A stretch of 64,000 nt of DNA from Oegoconia quadripuncta (taxonomy: Eukaryota; Arthropoda; Insecta; Lepidoptera; Autostichidae). How positions within the stretch are numbered: the stretch's first letter is position 1; the number at the start of each line of letters is the position of its first letter. A program made the position numbers and the translations under genes. Of this stretch, positions 12,001 to 30,599 are shown one piece after another. The notes beneath the pieces are model-generated. The model had not been told where the DNA came from. It made no database searches and was given only the letters and a program-made list of their open reading frames with translations. The stretch lies in contig OX438748.1 in assembly GCA_949316235.1 (NCBI GenBank), positions 5,521,001 through 5,585,000 on the forward strand, given 5' to 3'.

Positions 12001-12352
12001 AAACGAAAAGTGAAGTTAGGTACTTACATATATGATGGCAACCTCGTCATAATTTTCTTAACAAATAATTAACTTCCTATAAAAACTTAATTTCATAAAA
12101 TATCTACTTAGATTTTATTAATCATCATCATCGATTTATCACTCGGGTTCAGGGATCACCTGCAACATATCACAAAAGCGTGGTGAGCTCTTACCTCCCG
12201 CGCGTCTGTTGCTCCCTAAGCTTAATCTAGGTAGAGAGCTACTTAAACGTAATAATGTTGATTTCTAGGGTGAAATACTGGAGAAGTTCAGAAGGTGCCA
12301 ATACTTTACAAAGCCAATGGAAGAAAGACTGGACGACGGCTGGGTTTTATAA
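9047..12352 (+). CDS. Unrecognised four-exon gene, 200-residue protein
   Basis: Four exons join in phase: 9047-9314, 10657-10826, 11656-11736 and 12269-12352, with donors GTAACT, GTATTT and GTAAGT and acceptors ATATCAG, GTTAACAG and TTTCTAG. The protein starts MDQQLLQPQTIDEEAQADIP, has a basic patch (KNFSRNWILQDGREAGRKG), then an acidic helix with LTDFFWEQMLDEMIEDLA and EEYCSEYDANYIKEEFEP. It ends with PLYGTGSSAVTFYSESIKK and FTKPMEERLDDGWVL. There is no signal peptide or membrane segment. I do not recognise the family. The short length, aromatic-rich linear motifs and small exons recall axonemal microtubule inner proteins, but that is a weak guess. It is divergent from NDUFA13 and tail-to-tail with the V-ATPase D paralogue. 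Intron 1 carries SINE A and C fragments; intron 2 carries a Harbinger-like MITE. Confidence 0.72.
10031..10125. repeat. Inverted repeat of 23-bp arms
   Basis: The left arm is 10031-10053 (AGCTAAACAATAAGTG then an A-run) and the right arm is 10103-10125, its reverse complement. They flank a 49-bp spacer. It lies in intron 1 of the 9047 gene and is probably a small MITE or foldback remnant. Confidence 0.7.
10187..10435 (+). repeat. SINE family A, headless copy
   Basis: The body motifs GGCTAGCTACCAACATCTT, GCCGCCAAGCAGCAATG, TTCCGGTTGTCAGAGATAA and AACATGAGGTGTGATTGAG are present. The tRNA-like head is absent. It is followed at 10463-10535 by a family C tail (AATAAATAAATATCG, ACACAGCGCCATCTAG) on the minus strand. 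Confidence 0.7.
10930..11075. mobile_element. Harbinger-like MITE family M1, copy 1
   Basis: The copy carries TGAGATTGAGATCGCGTCTC, a central TTTTGATACTGTTTTAGTATG and the end CTCAATCTTGAGAAC ... ACGGGCCTTA. The same architecture is found at 16713-16843, 35405-35530 and 36506-36628. This copy is worn at its left end. Confidence 0.65.
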
Positions 12353-12554
12353 CTTTTAAATCATTTCTACTAGGCTTTTACCTACCTAATTTATTTGCAA
12401 TATTTTCATCATATTTTGAATTAAAATGCTGTTATTTATGTATAGATGTATTTATTTACATAAACACATCCCACTGCCTGAACAACGCTCTAAATAAGAC
12501 AACTTCAGTACCTACAAACCAAGTAATTTAAAATTTTATGGCCGGAAATCAATC

Positions 12555-15500
12555 CTAGAACAGCAAATCATCATCGTCCCAGTTGTGAGGTAAGCAGGAC
12601 GGTTTGAAGTCTCCAGATGACTCTGTGGTTGTGGTGGAAAAGACAGCAGAGCAAGGACGCAGGAGGCTCGTAAGGCACTCCAGCGAACGGATTCGAGCGG
12701 TTAGGAGTGCACCTTGCGTCTCTACGGAACGAAAAGAATGAGAATTTGAGATATAAAAAAGGAACCTACATATAATATAGTACTTATACATATAATGTTA
12801 TTAGGACTTGCTTCTAGACTATACCTACATAAGTAATACCTATGATATGTATAACGCCAACGCACGCCGCGACACGAGTCCTTCTACTAGAGTTCACGCA
12901 ATTATGTGTAACCCGTAAAACACTTGCCACTACGGTTGCGGGTTCGAATCCCGCGAGGGGTAAATGTTTGTGTGATGAATGCGAGTCATGGTTGTTTATA
13001 TAAATATTCATGTATGTTAACCGTTATCTAGTATACATAGTACAAGCTTTGCTTAGTTTGGGACTAGATGAATTCGATAAATGGCTGACCGACTGACATT
13101 GAGATGGTTCTGTAAGTTTTTTTATGCCCAACGGGTTCTCGACCTCAATCCCACCTGATGTTAAGTGAATATGAGGTCGAGGGTGGAAACGTACTGACCC
13201 GGAAACCCCAACACATTTGGTGGACTGGCTATCTTATCTCTGACAACCGGAACACAACAATGCTATTAACATTGCTGCTGAAATGCTCCATTTTGCCATT
13301 TTTGATCCGAAATACAAATTGTCGGGTAAAATGAACGGTAGTCACACCAGTGTGACTACGAATAAATGAAATGAACCATAGTCACACCAATCCGTTGGGT
13401 TATAGACTTCTTCTATCTCTGTTTGATTCATTGCCACTAAGGCTAATCGGAGCTAAAATAACGTACCGAATCCTAATGTTACTTATTAAACATACCTACA
13501 TTCATTGACGCAATAGTAAGAGGCCTTTAGTAGTGGGTGGATCTAGGCTGAGAATAATGATTTATGAAGAGTATAAATCCTCTCCACCCATCTCCGCTTT
13601 GGTGGGTAAAAATATATAAGTAAATATCTCTTACCATTAAGTTCCTTGTTGTCTCTATATGACACACATTCTCGCCTCAGGTTGGCTAGCGACTGAGTGC
13701 GTATTTTCTTCGCCTTCACCATTTTCAGGCGATGGAATTCCTCCCGCTCCTTTGCATAAAAGAATTATTTACTTAGTTATAAGTACCTACTTACTAAGTG
13801 TCGGTGCAAGCATTCTCCCTTTGGCTTAGTACCTACCTACCCCCTTTTTGATTAACCAACGTAGTTTACTTAAATGACTTTGGAAACGCAGAAATGTAGA
13901 CATTTTTTGATCGTGTTTGATCACAATCTCACCTGATGGAAAGAGTTCGAAGATCAAGCACGCGATCTCCGTAGATGTAGATATATTCACGTTAAGATCA
14001 TAGGATTCAGCAAAGACTGACATCGGAATATAGAATTTGCAAGAGTCGAACTGCTTAGTGCAAGTGTACGGTATGGTTATTGACGTATCATAGATATGTT
14101 TAGGTATGTAGGAACACATATACATAGATGCATAAGGAAGACTTACCCTTTCGTCCATTTCCATCAGTATATAACTTTCGGTGTTACGTAGTTTCGGCAT
14201 AATTACTTTTTCAATGCCGTTCACTTTTCTGAAACAAAATCGTCTAATTACTCATACCCTTCTCTCGTCTTTCCTGGAATTCCCCCGCGATCTTCTCGTT
14301 CTGGTGTATCCCACCAGCAGGGGGTATCAACATTGGATTTTAATTTATTTTGAGGTTCATTCGGTTAATGTTTGTTCCAAAAGTTGCAAACAATAACTGT
14401 GGTACCGAAAATAGCGAGCATGCAGTAGGATAACATTTTATAACAAACAAATGTAATTCATTCTTTCCTGCCGAGACCACTTGTGCGGTCACCCACGACG
14501 CTAAACGCGACTACAACTCCGTTTGTGTCCTAATATTTTAAGGGGTAGTTTAGACTCCTCAGAATATACTTTTGATGCAGTCGGATCCATAATTACTCAT
14601 ACGGAGCTATTTTTACCCGACTACAGAAACATTGTAAGGGGGGTATTCGAGTATCTTTGATTAAAGCGGGAGGCGCGGCAGGCAGGGCACACTCACCGTT
14701 TGCTGTAGTGAACCGAGCTTGGTGCTGGACCGCCTGCTTCAAAGGAGGGGGGGGGGGGGGGGGGGCATATTTTATCCCCACCTGGCATGCTGCTTGTTTA
14801 AGCTATATCATTCGCAGTTCTAAACAAGGTTGCTAGGACAATATGTAATTTTAGAGGATTGTGGTTGGTATACCTTACCTGATCATGTACCTAGAACAGC
14901 CCTGTATAAATAACTACGACGCCGACTGTACCTACTTAAATATAAATAAATAAATATCTTTGCACATACACACAGCGCCATCTAGTTCCACACTAAGCAA
15001 CTACTATCTATAGATACCGTATCTATACTATAGATACCGGATGGTTGATAAACTACACAAATACTTTTTTTTTTGTAAATATAAATATCTACACATATAA
15101 ATGAAAAACATCCAGAACTCGGGAACACATCATACAAATTCATCATACAAACATTGCCCGTAGCGGGATTCGAACCCGCGACCTTTTGGTATAGCAGCAG
15201 AATTTCTAACCGCAACACCAAACAGGTCGTCATATGGGACCAAGTCTAAACTTTAAAAGCAGCTTCATGAAGGAATAGCAGTTTGGTAACTCAGTTATCT
15301 ACAGCTTCTCTCTAGTGGCTAGAAACACAAAATTACCTCAGGGTAGTTTTAATGGCTTCATCCAGCAGAATGCAAGTGTTTCTCAACGAAGCGAATCTGA
15401 TCAACAAGCGAACCGCCTCTCTGAAAGCTTTCTTCGCCTCTCCGGTGCGATGTCCGCCTGCGCCCAGTCCTGCGTATCGCAGGGCGTCGCTGGCTGTGGG

Positions 15501-17264
15501 ATCCTCAACTGCCTGAAGAGACACCGTTGCCACGCCCGATATGTTTTCGGGTATACGCTGTACTCTGACTTGGGCCTAGGTAGGTTGGAATAATTACCCT
15601 CACCCTCAACTTGTGTTCGTCCATTAATGAATAATTGACTGATTAGGTACCTACCTACTTCCCATGAAAATCAAGTTTGTCTATTAATAAAAATATAATC
15701 ATAAATAATTTTTTTTAAACATCTTCATCAATAACTTTCCGTTATAGAAAGCTCCTCAATTGAAAAGTTTCTTAGAACTTTTGAAATATTTTACTACAAA
15801 TGTCAGAGGTCTTACAAAATTAGCGGATTTGGTAATAAATAATAAGTAGGTTTTATAATTGTTTCAGCTTTCTTATATACTCTTTTTATGCACAACAGGT
15901 TAGCACTTGACTTCAGTCACACCTAATGTTAAGTGAAGATGAGGCCTTTTGTGATCCACATCTTATCTCTAACAACAACACAACAATGCTTTGACATTGC
16001 TGTTTCGCGGCAGACTTAGATAAGATGGTGTTAGCTAGCCAGGCGGACATTTTAAAATGCTCTACCACCACCCAAACCGAGATGGAACCCGCAACCGCCG
16101 ATTCGTAAGCCATGGAGGCGGTCCATTTGTAGAATATGAATTAAATAAAGTTCCTTAGTGTGATGATGTTCAACAATTTTATGATATTTTGAATACTTTT
16201 GTTTGTTCTATCGCTATATCAATTAATTTCGGGTTGGCAACACAGCCACTTGTACGTGATTAGCCCATAGAATTCGCCGGTAATCGAAGTGCGCGATTAC
16301 GATCGACCAATGACTGTTGAATGAGAAGCTGTGACTAAGTATAGCTCTATACCTTATTACCATCTTCGCTACATAATAATTGTGAATATAAATTATATAT
16401 CAGTTAAAGATATGAACATGTACTTGATATAAATGAGTTTCAGTTCCGAGTCTATTTATTAAACGTTGTTCAGCAGTGGACGTCCTGTGCCTGAAATGAT
16501 GATGGTCAAATCTTCGAAACAGCTTAACCGATTTCTATCAAACATGGCTAAGAACCATATTCGTAAACCTTCGAAAATGAAAGACCGTTTCAAAATCTGT
16601 GCAGTCGTCTCTAATGACTTAGGTTCCAAACTTATAACACCCCTCTTTTTGCGCCCGAGGTTAAAAAGTAGATTGCATTGACTACACTTTGACTGTTCAG
16701 ACGGATAACTAAGGCCCGTATTAATAAACCGTTCTCAAGATTGAGATGACATTAAGTTGATGCTTGAGAAACTGTTGCACATTAAAACAGTATTGAGACT
16801 GAGACGTGGCTTCAATCTCAAGAACGATTTATTAATACAGGCCTAAATGTCCCACAAAATTACTGGGCAGTTCTATCTAATAGGTCTTTCTAAAGCCCTC
16901 CCTCGCAATTCCCCCTGTTCCACTCTAATCCATAAATTTCGGTACCCAAACCTGATTGTCGTAGGTACCTACATACATAACGATTGGTAGTTTTTACCTC
17001 GCCAATATTTTCGAGAACCATCGCGTTGCTCTCTCCGTTAGAAAACTTGACGGCCGCCAGCGAGATGTAGGCCTCCCGCAGAGTGTGGCCGAGGATGCCT
17101 TGAGTAGCCGCGAGTTCAGCTGCCGCCTGCCGCCCCTTAATTCTTAGAGCTTCGGCCTTCCGCCGTAGCAGTTGATAACCCCTGTTCACTTGTTCTTGCC
17201 GGTGCTTTATCTCTCGCAGCATGAACAGCGACGCTGTTACTGGGTATCGATTTTCGGTGTTCAT
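12555..17264 (-). CDS. Diverged V-type proton ATPase subunit D paralogue
   Basis: Subunit D is part of the central rotor shaft of the V-ATPase V1 sector. Five exons join in phase: 16998-17264, 15337-15575, 14147-14228, 13635-13749 and 12555-12721; 289 residues against about 246 in the usual subunit. Residues 1-89 contain VNRGYQLLRRKAEALRIKGR and TLREAYISLAAVKFSNG, aligned with the canonical GLLKKKADAL and MREAAFSLAEAKF blocks. Exon 2 ends SLRNTCILLDEAIKTTLR, exon 3 gives KVNGIEKVIMPKL and ESYILMEMDER, exon 4 EREEFHRLKMVK, all diagnostic of the long coiled coil. The last exon is a Ser/Thr/Cys-rich extension that nevertheless ends DDDDLLF, like the normal C-terminus. Drosophila has similar diverged, testis-biased subunit D copies, so a tissue-specific role is plausible but not shown. 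Introns hold SINE and LINE pieces and a 19-base G run. An AATAAA on the minus strand at 12451-12456 could end the transcript. Confidence 0.9.
12840..13085 (+). repeat. SINE family B with tRNA-like head
   Basis: The head around 12880-12960 includes a B box in GCGGGTTCGAATCCCGCG. It is followed by the family body (TAAATGTTTGTGTGATGA, GAGTCATGG, GCTTTGCTTAGTTTGGGAC). It lies in the last intron of the V-ATPase D paralogue. Confidence 0.75.
13100..13300 (-). repeat. SINE family A, headless copy
   Basis: The reverse orientation body is recognised by CTCAATCCCACCTGATGTTAA, CGGAAACCCCAACAC, TCTGACAACCGGAACACAAC and AATGCTATTAACATTGCTG. Confidence 0.7.
13890..14000 (-). repeat. LINE C-terminal tail fragment
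   Basis: On the minus strand this reads GAGATCGCGTGCTTGATCTT and CATCAGGTGAGATTGTGATC, matching the end of the LINE tail at 46840-47060. The 132-residue open frame 13826-14224 that covers it is a chance fusion of this tail, intron sequence and V-ATPase D exon 3. Confidence 0.55.
14747..14765 (+). repeat. 19-base G homopolymer
   Basis: An uninterrupted run of G lies in an intron of the V-ATPase D paralogue, next to a CGCCTGCTTCAAAGGA context. Its exact length is likely to be uncertain in any assembly. Confidence 0.95.
14938..15235 (-). repeat. tRNA-derived SINE, family C (full length)
   Basis: On the minus strand the head has an A-box-like TTTGGTGTTGCGGTTAGAA and a B box in GCGGGTTCGAATCCCGC. 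The body has the ACACAGCGCCATCTAGTTCC segment on the plus strand, and the 3' end is an AAATAAATAAATAT tail. Copies: 28935-29190, 46085-46375 and 60885-61105, all on the minus strand. Confidence 0.82.
15885..16135 (-). repeat. SINE family A copy
   Basis: The reverse-orientation body has CACACCTAATGTTAAGTGAA, GCGGCAGACTTAGATAAGAT and TAGCTAGCCAGGCGGACATT, and a worn head near 16110-16135 (CATGGAGGCGG). Confidence 0.7.
16710..16846. mobile_element. Harbinger-like MITE family M1, best-preserved copy
   Basis: The TIRs are GGCCCGTATTAATAAACCGT (left) and its near reverse complement (right, ATTTATTAATACAGGCC). The element spans 131 bp (16713-16843) with TAA on each side. The inner arms contain CTCAAGATTGAGAT and its inverse, so the whole element can fold. 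It lies between the V-ATPase D paralogue's exons 1 and 2. There is no coding capacity. Confidence 0.78.
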
Positions 17265-17763
17265 GTTTTTGTTGTCACTGAACGAAACTGACTTTGGTAA
17301 TGATTTGTAACAAACAACACATACAATTTACTAAAATCTCTTTACAAATATAATCGGTTTGCTCTATGGATGGATGAGAGACTAAAAAGAATTTGATTTT
17401 AAACCGATTGAAAGTAAAAAGTCAAAATACAGACGAAGTTGGATGTCAAAATTAAAGTAATAATCGTAACAAAAATAAACAGACCCAAAAAGGTTAAAAT
17501 GTAATCGTTAATGTACCTAATCGCAATGTAACCACAACAAATGCAGCAGTTAGAAAAGCCCTCCAAAAATGGACCTATAATCTTCGTTGTAACTACTATA
17601 TAAACTATCACAATTAAACTATGTTCATCCCGCATTGCAAATAGAAAGTATGCGAGTATTTTTTTAAATCACTGTGCTAACGATGATTGAATCTAAGCCA
17701 ATATACCACGAAGATTGAGAAGAGAATGGAGGCAATCAAAAGTATCATTTATGAAATACACAA

Positions 17764-17769
17764 TTTATT
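17764..17769 (-). promoter_or_regulatory. Poly(A) signal candidate for the KH-domain gene
   Basis: AATAAA on the minus strand lies about 330 bases after the stop codon at 18097-18099 of the 880-residue KH-like protein gene. It is the first canonical hexamer I see there. Confidence 0.5.
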
Positions 17770-18096
17770 TAACTATTTGTCATCATCATAAATTTTCTTT
17801 TTACATTTTATAAACATAAATCTATATCTTACAGCAGTCTCACTTAATTCTAGATTACAAGAACTATATAAAGGTATGGCACTCGAAATTCCTACATAAA
17901 CATCCTGAGTAGAAATTACAAGATTTACCAGGTTTCTCAGAACCACAAGGGCTCTTCTCTGGGCCACCACAATTACTTAAAGGGGGCAAAAAATAGGTAG
18001 TTGTTAGAGCCTCACTCGACCATGCTTGATTTGCTAGTTATAGCCAGCTTCATCGTTCATGTTTGTATAAGCCGGGTCGATGAGGATCCCCATGTC

Positions 18097-27737
<9,641 letters not shown>

Positions 27738-27899
27738 AGTTTATTGGAGGATATTTCAGTTTGCAACTTTATTTACGCAAATTTTAACGTAAGCATCTTA
27801 GAAAAGAATACTATTCGATTCGCAACGCAAGAGATAGACAAATTTTCCTCTTTTTTTTTAAATTATGGCTTCGACATATTTTTTAATTTGGCTTGGCCG

Positions 27900-28142
27900 T
27901 AAAGCCATCGAGTCTGGCCAACGCATGGACTTATTATTTAAACAGGACTGAGTACTCGCCGCTGAAAAACGAGCCGAGCAGGATGTGTAACGTAGAGGCC
28001 GTTTGTCTCTGTCTAACAGGGTGACCACAATATATTTGTTACTTGGGACAAATGTTGTAATAAAATATTTGTCAAAAAACTTTGGCGTTTTGACATTAGC
28101 CGGCGTGGGCCATTTATTTCGCATTTCTTCATTTTTTGGGAA
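27900..28142. repeat. Repeat-like sequence upstream of the KH gene
   Basis: The block TTATTATTTAAACAGGACTG and neighbouring CATGGAC recurs in inverse at 28776-28802 (CAGTCCTGTTTAAATAATAA then GTCCATG). The two stretches flank the THAP fragment, suggesting terminal parts of one inserted element or two copies of one repeat. Confidence 0.45.
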
Positions 28143-28338
28143 ACTGCAATAATAGTACAACAGTCAGGACCCTAATCAATCACACATATTTCACATATTT
28201 CGACTCATTTCAAGAATTCATGGGCATCCTACTTCTTTGATTTACAAAAATATTATTTTTAGCTTACCTGTGGAAAGATATGTTGCAACCACCATAGGAT
28301 TCACTTGGGCAAGTATAAACGCAACACTTTTTCACCAT
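28100..28338 (-). pseudogene. THAP zinc-finger domain, N-terminal two exons only
   Basis: THAP domains are C2CH zinc-binding DNA-binding modules found in regulators and in P-element-type transposases. Exon 1 (28268-28338) begins MVKKCCVYTCPSES and ends NISFH; the CCVYTC pair fits the family C-x4-C start. It joins in phase across a GTAAGC donor and an ATTGCAG acceptor at 28143 to SFPKNEEMRNKW, the conserved FPK...W stretch. Beyond the Trp the frame reads into repeat-like sequence with no C-x2-H or AVPTIF-like ending. The gene is therefore broken or its remaining exons have been lost; it may derive from a transposase. Confidence 0.6.
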
Positions 28339-28934
28339 TTTACTCCTTTTACTTGTTATAATATAACAAATACTTTAAAAAACTTTTAATGCAAAGAAAA
28401 TTCAAAATCACACCGAACCGCCATGACATGACATGCTTTTCAGGGTTACCATAAAAATAACAAAATCGAAATAAAAATGTATGTTTTCTGTTTGATTTAA
28501 GAATATATGAAAAGAAATTAATGCGAATGTTATTTGTTTATTTATAATTGTTAAAATAACATAAAAATATAAGTGTTTCAATGGAATTTTTGAGTAGCCA
28601 AAACTGTTGATCATAATCATTTTTTTTGCTGGCAAGATGTAAGAACGAGACACACGGCCTCCGTTATTTCTATCTCTCTCGGCTCGGATTTGCCTTTGTG
28701 TATGGTGCATCCAATTTAATACTTTATTGCGTTGACATAGTGATCATTTTCCTAAATGATTCTTTTGATAGTTATCAGTCCTGTTTAAATAATAAGTCCA
28801 TGGGCCAACGAAAGCTTGTTTTGACTAAGACTGACTTATAAACTGAAGAAATAAAATATGGCTGTATGTGTTCAGATCCCTTTGCCTTCTCCGAGAGAAG
28901 TGAATTATAATCGAGATATGATAGTTGACTGATT

Positions 28935-29190
28935 TTATATAAATAAATCTCTGTAAATACATTCTTGTATCTACACACATACAGCGCCATTTAGTTCCAC
29001 ACTATGCAACTTGGCTTGTATTATGGATATCAGATGGTTGATATAACTACACAAATACATTTTTTTATCAATGAATATAAAATAATAAATGAAAACGTGG
29101 GTACACCATGTCCGTATTCATCATAGGAATATATGCCCCTAGCGGGATTCAAACCTTTGACCCTTTGGTATAATAGTTAGGGTTTATAAT
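28935..29190 (-). repeat. SINE family C copy
   Basis: It has ACAGCGCCATTTAGTTCCAC, TATCAGATGGTTGATATAA and a worn head with CCTAGCGGGATTCAAACC. The B box is mutated (TTCAAACC in place of TTCGAACC). Confidence 0.72.
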
Positions 29191-29210
29191 AACAAGTCGT
29201 CACTCATTTA

Positions 29211-29381
29211 AAAGCGAAATGTCACTCACTCACTGACTAAACACGAATTGTCCTGCGAAGGCATATGAAGCTGAGACAGGTAGATAGTCTTAAATGAGTG
29301 TTATAAGCGAAATGTCACTCACTCACTGACTAAACACGAATTGCCCTACGAAGGCATATGAAGCTGAGGTAGGTAGATAGT
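29211..29381 (+). repeat. Tandem duplication, 93-bp period
   Basis: AAGCGAAATGTCACTCACTC starts at 29211 and again at 29304. About 78 bases are nearly identical (CGAATTGTCCTGCGAAGGC versus CGAATTGCCCTACGAAGGC), separated by a short spacer. Confidence 0.85.
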
Positions 29382-30520
29382 TTATAAGGATGAGACTCCT
29401 GCTGTGAACGGATTTTGCGTTTGCACAGGAATGGGAAACACGGGATTTTTTCACGGGAACGTAAAAAACAGATTATTTCCACGGGAACGGTAAGAACGGT
29501 ATCTGTAACGGTACATCATTTTTTGGTTCCAGTTTGGTTAATTTTTTCACTATGCACTTTGAAAGCGGTCAAGGGTTAAGGCTACAGGAAGTAACATAAA
29601 AATCTACACATATGCAATCTGCATGGTGTCACTCATTTACATAATTTTATAATAAAGGACATAATTTATAAGATATTAACAAAAAAATATTAAAAGAGAA
29701 AAAAATGGGCCCTGGAACATACGTTCACGTCGTAGAACATATGTTAAACAGGCTAGCGGCGTTGCTACGTTTTATGGCCAGACATACGCGCTGGCTAAGG
29801 TAGCTGCCAGCTTTCTGATCACCCGATACTACTACCAGACGCGATGCAAGAAACGACGAACAGAAATTCCTAGCCCTATCCCAGGGATGCGTATTTTCGC
29901 TTCTTACATACATACCTACTTACATGAATACATACATACACTCTAAAACCATTACCCTCCTTCCTTGGGCAGTAGGGTAAAAAAACGAATAACAAATTGG
30001 TTGTCGTTAAAACAAAAAATATTCAAATATCTAAACTTTTTACTACTAAACTAAACTGGAAGAGATCGCTGTTAGCGATAAGGCCGCCTAATTTGTAGTT
30101 TCTATAAGATATCTAAATGTACCTTCCTTATTTAAACAATAAAGCGTATTTGATTTGATTTTTTCTCCTGCTGTATTAAAATCACATGAAGATTTTTTTA
30201 ATTTCCCGCCTTTTTTCAGGTCGCGCTTTCATTGGCCAGACTCTAATTATTGTACGAACTTTATGCACGAGAATTAGAAACCTAGCATAACACCCAAACT
30301 ACAGGTGAGAATTAAAACAAAAAGATCTTTGTTGTTTTTTTTAATAATAAATAGACTCGAATCGCTCAAATCTTATAGAGACTGAAGTTTTTTCAACAAT
30401 ATTAAACAATGAGCAAAACCAGGCAAAACCTAACAATTACATGAAATCGACTTACAAAAATGATCCACATGGACTCGTGTGGCTTTGAATAAATCATTCA
30501 ATATTTCGACAAGTATACAT
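29382..30520. other. Intergenic sequence, no gene recognised
   Basis: The minus-strand open frame 29725-29913 includes SYLSQRVCLAIKRSNAASL, which looks like the end of a LINE coding region. I found no larger frame around it. Confidence 0.4.
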
Positions 30521-30523
30521 ACC

Positions 30524-30592
30524 ATCTGGGGTTGAATTACACATTTCAACAATGTAAGTGACATTGTTGAAATGTGTAATTCAACCCCAGAT
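30524..30592. repeat. Perfect hairpin, 32-bp arms, 5-base loop
   Basis: The left arm 30524-30555 and right arm 30561-30592 are exact reverse complements around AAGTG. The arm begins ATCTGGGGTTGAATTACAC. There is no poly-A or known family feature. Confidence 0.95.
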
Positions 30593-30599
30593 TCAACAG

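Noticed and set aside
13826..14224. 132-residue minus-strand open frame as a separate gene
   Set aside because: It joins V-ATPase D exon 3, intron and a LINE tail; the real exon ends at the GTAAGT donor at 14146.
15155..15235. Possible tRNA genes (several B-box-containing segments, also near 2925, 12950, 37945, 46310, 61050)
   Set aside because: Each is joined to a repeated SINE body, the cloverleaf does not close, and the segments recur in the window. They are SINE heads, not tRNA genes.
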